From assembly GCA_021777055.1 (NCBI GenBank), contig JAIQZO010000020.1, positions 44,244 to 108,243 of the forward strand: DNA of 64,000 bases, in the 5' to 3' direction. The notes under the pieces were generated by a model. That model ran no database searches, was not told where the DNA came from, and was given only the letters and a program-made list of their open reading frames with translations. Position 1 is the first letter of the stretch. Each line of letters starts with the position of its first letter. Shown here piece after piece: positions 62,116-64,000 of the stretch. The stretch is from Candidatus Anammoxibacter sp. GTDB lineage: Bacteria > Planctomycetota > Brocadiia > Brocadiales > Anammoxibacteraceae. The position numbers and the translations under genes are program-made.

Positions 62116-64000
62116 ATGAACAATATTCAACATGAAATATCAAAAAGGATTTTCGGGCTTTTCAGTTTTGTTGAAGAAATAACTGAAAAAGAATTATTGC
62201 TTCGTGAAGTTCTTAGAGGTATTGGTTGGAATCTTGATGAACTTGTGGGTTTCTCCGTCGGAGAACTGAGCGATTCACTCAATCCATTGTCTCAGGATTT
62301 GAAAAAACTATCCGTGTACGTTGAAACACCTCCTGCGACATTTTCAGATTTTGAGAATATGCTTAGTTTGTCGGAAAAGCTCTTCAATCATATCAATGCA
62401 TTAAAAGATGTTCTGGAAGGCATAGATTTCAATAGCCCGGATAAAGATCGTTTAGTTGAATTTGTAGAAGATGTTTTGAATTATATTGCAGTACTTTCAA
62501 TAAGTTTCAAATCCCCTATTATTAACGATTTTGCGGTATTATTGACACTTATTACAGGGGAAGAGAGATTAGACCCAATTACAGATATCGAAGGCAAAGT
62601 TATTCGTCATCCCGCTATTGTTCCGGTACTGAAGCTTAGTCACTTGGCAGATTTGATTAATGATCCTGTTACTCTTTTAGGTGCAGAGTATTTTTCTAAC
62701 GGATTAAAAACTGACACGGATGCCATTATTGCTGCCAATAAACTGTTTCCACGTATTGCAAAGATTCTGGAACATTTTGGGATGGATACCGTTTTTGGGT
62801 TTAATAAAGAACATGGAATTGACTTTGGAGGAGATGGTAATATTTTAAACGCTGGAATGTTAACAGCCTTTGTAGAAACCGATTTGGGCGGGGAGGATTT
62901 AGAGTTTGGCATAACGCTCTCTTTATCCCCTGAGAGCAGAGGGGATTTGGGGCTGGTGGTTTTCCCATTTGGGAATCTTAATTTTTCACGTACTATTGAT
63001 CAGTGGCAGATCAATATGAAACTATCTGCTGGAATAGAAGGGTTTGCTATCGGCAGAGACGGCGTAACCCTGTTAGCAGATACAGATACAACCTCTTTTG
63101 AAGCAGCTCTCAAGGTTCAGAAACTACCTGAAACTGAAAATGACGCTGCTTTTCTCTGGGGCAGCAAAGATGGAAGCCATCTGGAAATAGGTTCATTTAT
63201 GGCATCTAGTTCTTTAACCTATTCTAATGAAGTTTTTACCTTTGATATTTTTTGTCAAGCTGGAAAGTCCGTAATATTAATTTCTCCTAAAGATGGTGAT
63301 GGATTTATAAATTCAATTCTTCCTACTCAAGGGCTAAACTTAGAATTTGATTTTGGTTTGGGATGGTCTAACCAAAGCGGACTATATTTCAAAGGATCTG
63401 CAGGAACTGACGCTGTTTATCCTATCCATAAAACGATATTAAACACTCTGGTTCTTGAACAACTTTATTTACGCTTTTTGGCAAAAGATTCTATGCTCAA
63501 ATTTGAATCTTTACTTGATTTCAGGGTTAAAATCGGGCCTGTTGAAGCGAAAGTAAGTAATACCGGAATCAACTCTATTATAAATAATTTAGGTGGACCC
63601 GGTAATATAGGTTTTGCAGATCTATCTTTGGGGTTTGCACCACCGAAAGGAATAGGGATACAGGTAAAATCCGAAATCATTTCAGGTGGCGGTTTCCTTG
63701 AATTCGATTATGAGAATCACCGTTATGCTGGCGTTCTATCACTCAAACTAGCCCTTGAAAAACTGGATATCGAATTAGTCGCCATTGGCCTGATCACCAC
63801 TCGTTTGCCTAATGCACAGAAAGGCTTCTCCATGTTGGTCAGCATTAGTGTGTTTTTCTCACCAGGTTTCCAGCTATCCTTTGGATTTACACTCAATGGT
63901 GTGGGAGGAGTTATAGGTATTCATCGTACGCGGAAGGTAGACATATTAAGGGAACGGATTCAGAGCGGTGCACTAAAATCCATTATGTTCCCCAAAAATG
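62116..64000 (+). CDS. Large DUF6603-like protein, partial
   Basis: The frame opens at ATG 62116 and runs 628 codons without a stop to the window edge. The first 180 residues are helical. From about 230 there are repeated amphipathic beta strands with Gly-rich turns: GLVVFPFGNLNFSR, GFAIGRDGVTLLADT, LEFDFGLGWSNQSGLYF. The segment IISGGGFLEFDYENHRYAGVL with LALEKLDIELVAIGL resembles the DUF6603 family as I remember it. No signal peptide is seen. The tandem repeats separate it from the PhoD-like gene, but strand and size suggest it belongs to the same cluster. Confidence 0.7.
   Translation, partial: MNNIQHEISKRIFGLFSFVEEITEKELLLREVLRGIGWNLDELVGFSVGELSDSLNPLSQDLKKLSVYVETPPATFSDFENMLSLSEKLFNHINALKDVLEGIDFNSPDKDRLVEFVEDVLNYIAVLSISFKSPIINDFAVLLTLITGEERLDPITDIEGKVIRHPAIVPVLKLSHLADLINDPVTLLGAEYFSNGLKTDTDAIIAANKLFPRIAKILEHFGMDTVFGFNKEHGIDFGGDGNILNAGMLTAFVETDLGGEDLEFGITLSLSPESRGDLGLVVFPFGNLNFSRTIDQWQINMKLSAGIEGFAIGRDGVTLLADTDTTSFEAALKVQKLPETENDAAFLWGSKDGSHLEIGSFMASSSLTYSNEVFTFDIFCQAGKSVILISPKDGDGFINSILPTQGLNLEFDFGLGWSNQSGLYFKGSAGTDAVYPIHKTILNTLVLEQLYLRFLAKDSMLKFESLLDFRVKIGPVEAKVSNTGINSIINNLGGPGNIGFADLSLGFAPPKGIGIQVKSEIISGGGFLEFDYENHRYAGVLSLKLALEKLDIELVAIGLITTRLPNAQKGFSMLVSISVFFSPGFQLSFGFTLNGVGGVIGIHRTRKVDILRERIQSGALKSIMFPKN

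Noticed and set aside
49496..64000. Contractile injection or type VI system
   Set aside because: No sheath, tube, baseplate, spike or AAA+ ATPase protein was recognised among the genes, so the giant operon is left as unknown.

Overview
The window looks like a chromosomal segment of an anaerobic ammonium-oxidising (anammox) planctomycete, most likely a Candidatus Scalindua-like bacterium. This is an inference. It rests on the low GC content with long AT-rich intergenic stretches, three separate Amt/P-II pairs, and a Rieske/cytochrome b module followed by a nine-haem and an eight-haem (hydroxylamine-oxidoreductase-like) cytochrome c. Supporting features are a 2-hydroxyacyl-CoA dehydratase with its activase, and many radical SAM and surface-polysaccharide genes. 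No rRNA operon, complete tRNA or CRISPR array was seen.

Layout. 1-3.8 kb (minus strand): a SPASM radical SAM enzyme, a B12-type radical SAM enzyme and a GTG-started gene cut by the window edge. That last product carries six consecutive aromatic-x-Asn/Asp triads and looks like a cyclophane (triceptide) RiPP precursor. 4.7-6.2 kb: a secreted YVTN beta-propeller protein whose best start is out of frame across an A8 run. 6.2-7.9 kb: gene-poor, with diverged repeats and a tRNA 3' half, like an old integration scar. 7.9-13 kb: class I fumarase, a DUF2868/DUF3482 membrane-protein/GTPase pair and a small repeat protein. 13-20.4 kb (minus): diaminopimelate dehydrogenase and polysaccharide genes (heparinase-like, bi-domain oxidoreductase, glycosyltransferase). 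20.5-28.5 kb: PLD-like protein, metallophosphoesterase and atypical kinase (minus), facing amt-glnB-amt-glnB-kinase (plus). 28.8-33.1 kb: Rieske, cytochrome b, nonahaem and octahaem cytochromes. 34-36 kb (minus): third amtB with its glnK. 37-40 kb: SemiSWEET, a CDP-alcohol phosphatidyltransferase, a PTPS-type synthase and GTP cyclohydrolase I. 40-43.3 kb (minus): 2-hydroxyacyl-CoA dehydratase and activase. 43.9-48 kb (minus): flippase, FkbM methyltransferase, a decayed four-helix-bundle gene and a radical SAM/SPASM enzyme. 48.8-64 kb (plus): a run of very large cytosolic proteins of unknown function with a PhoD-like phosphatase and a DUF6603-like protein that continues past the edge.

How it fits together. 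The middle of the window is nitrogen and electron metabolism: ammonium transport sensed by P-II proteins, flanked by two paralogous unusual kinases, next to a quinol-oxidising bc-type complex with multihaem partners. Both sides carry cell-surface polysaccharide genes. The two parts that look least described are the radical SAM peptide-modification locus at the left edge and the giant-protein operon at the right edge.
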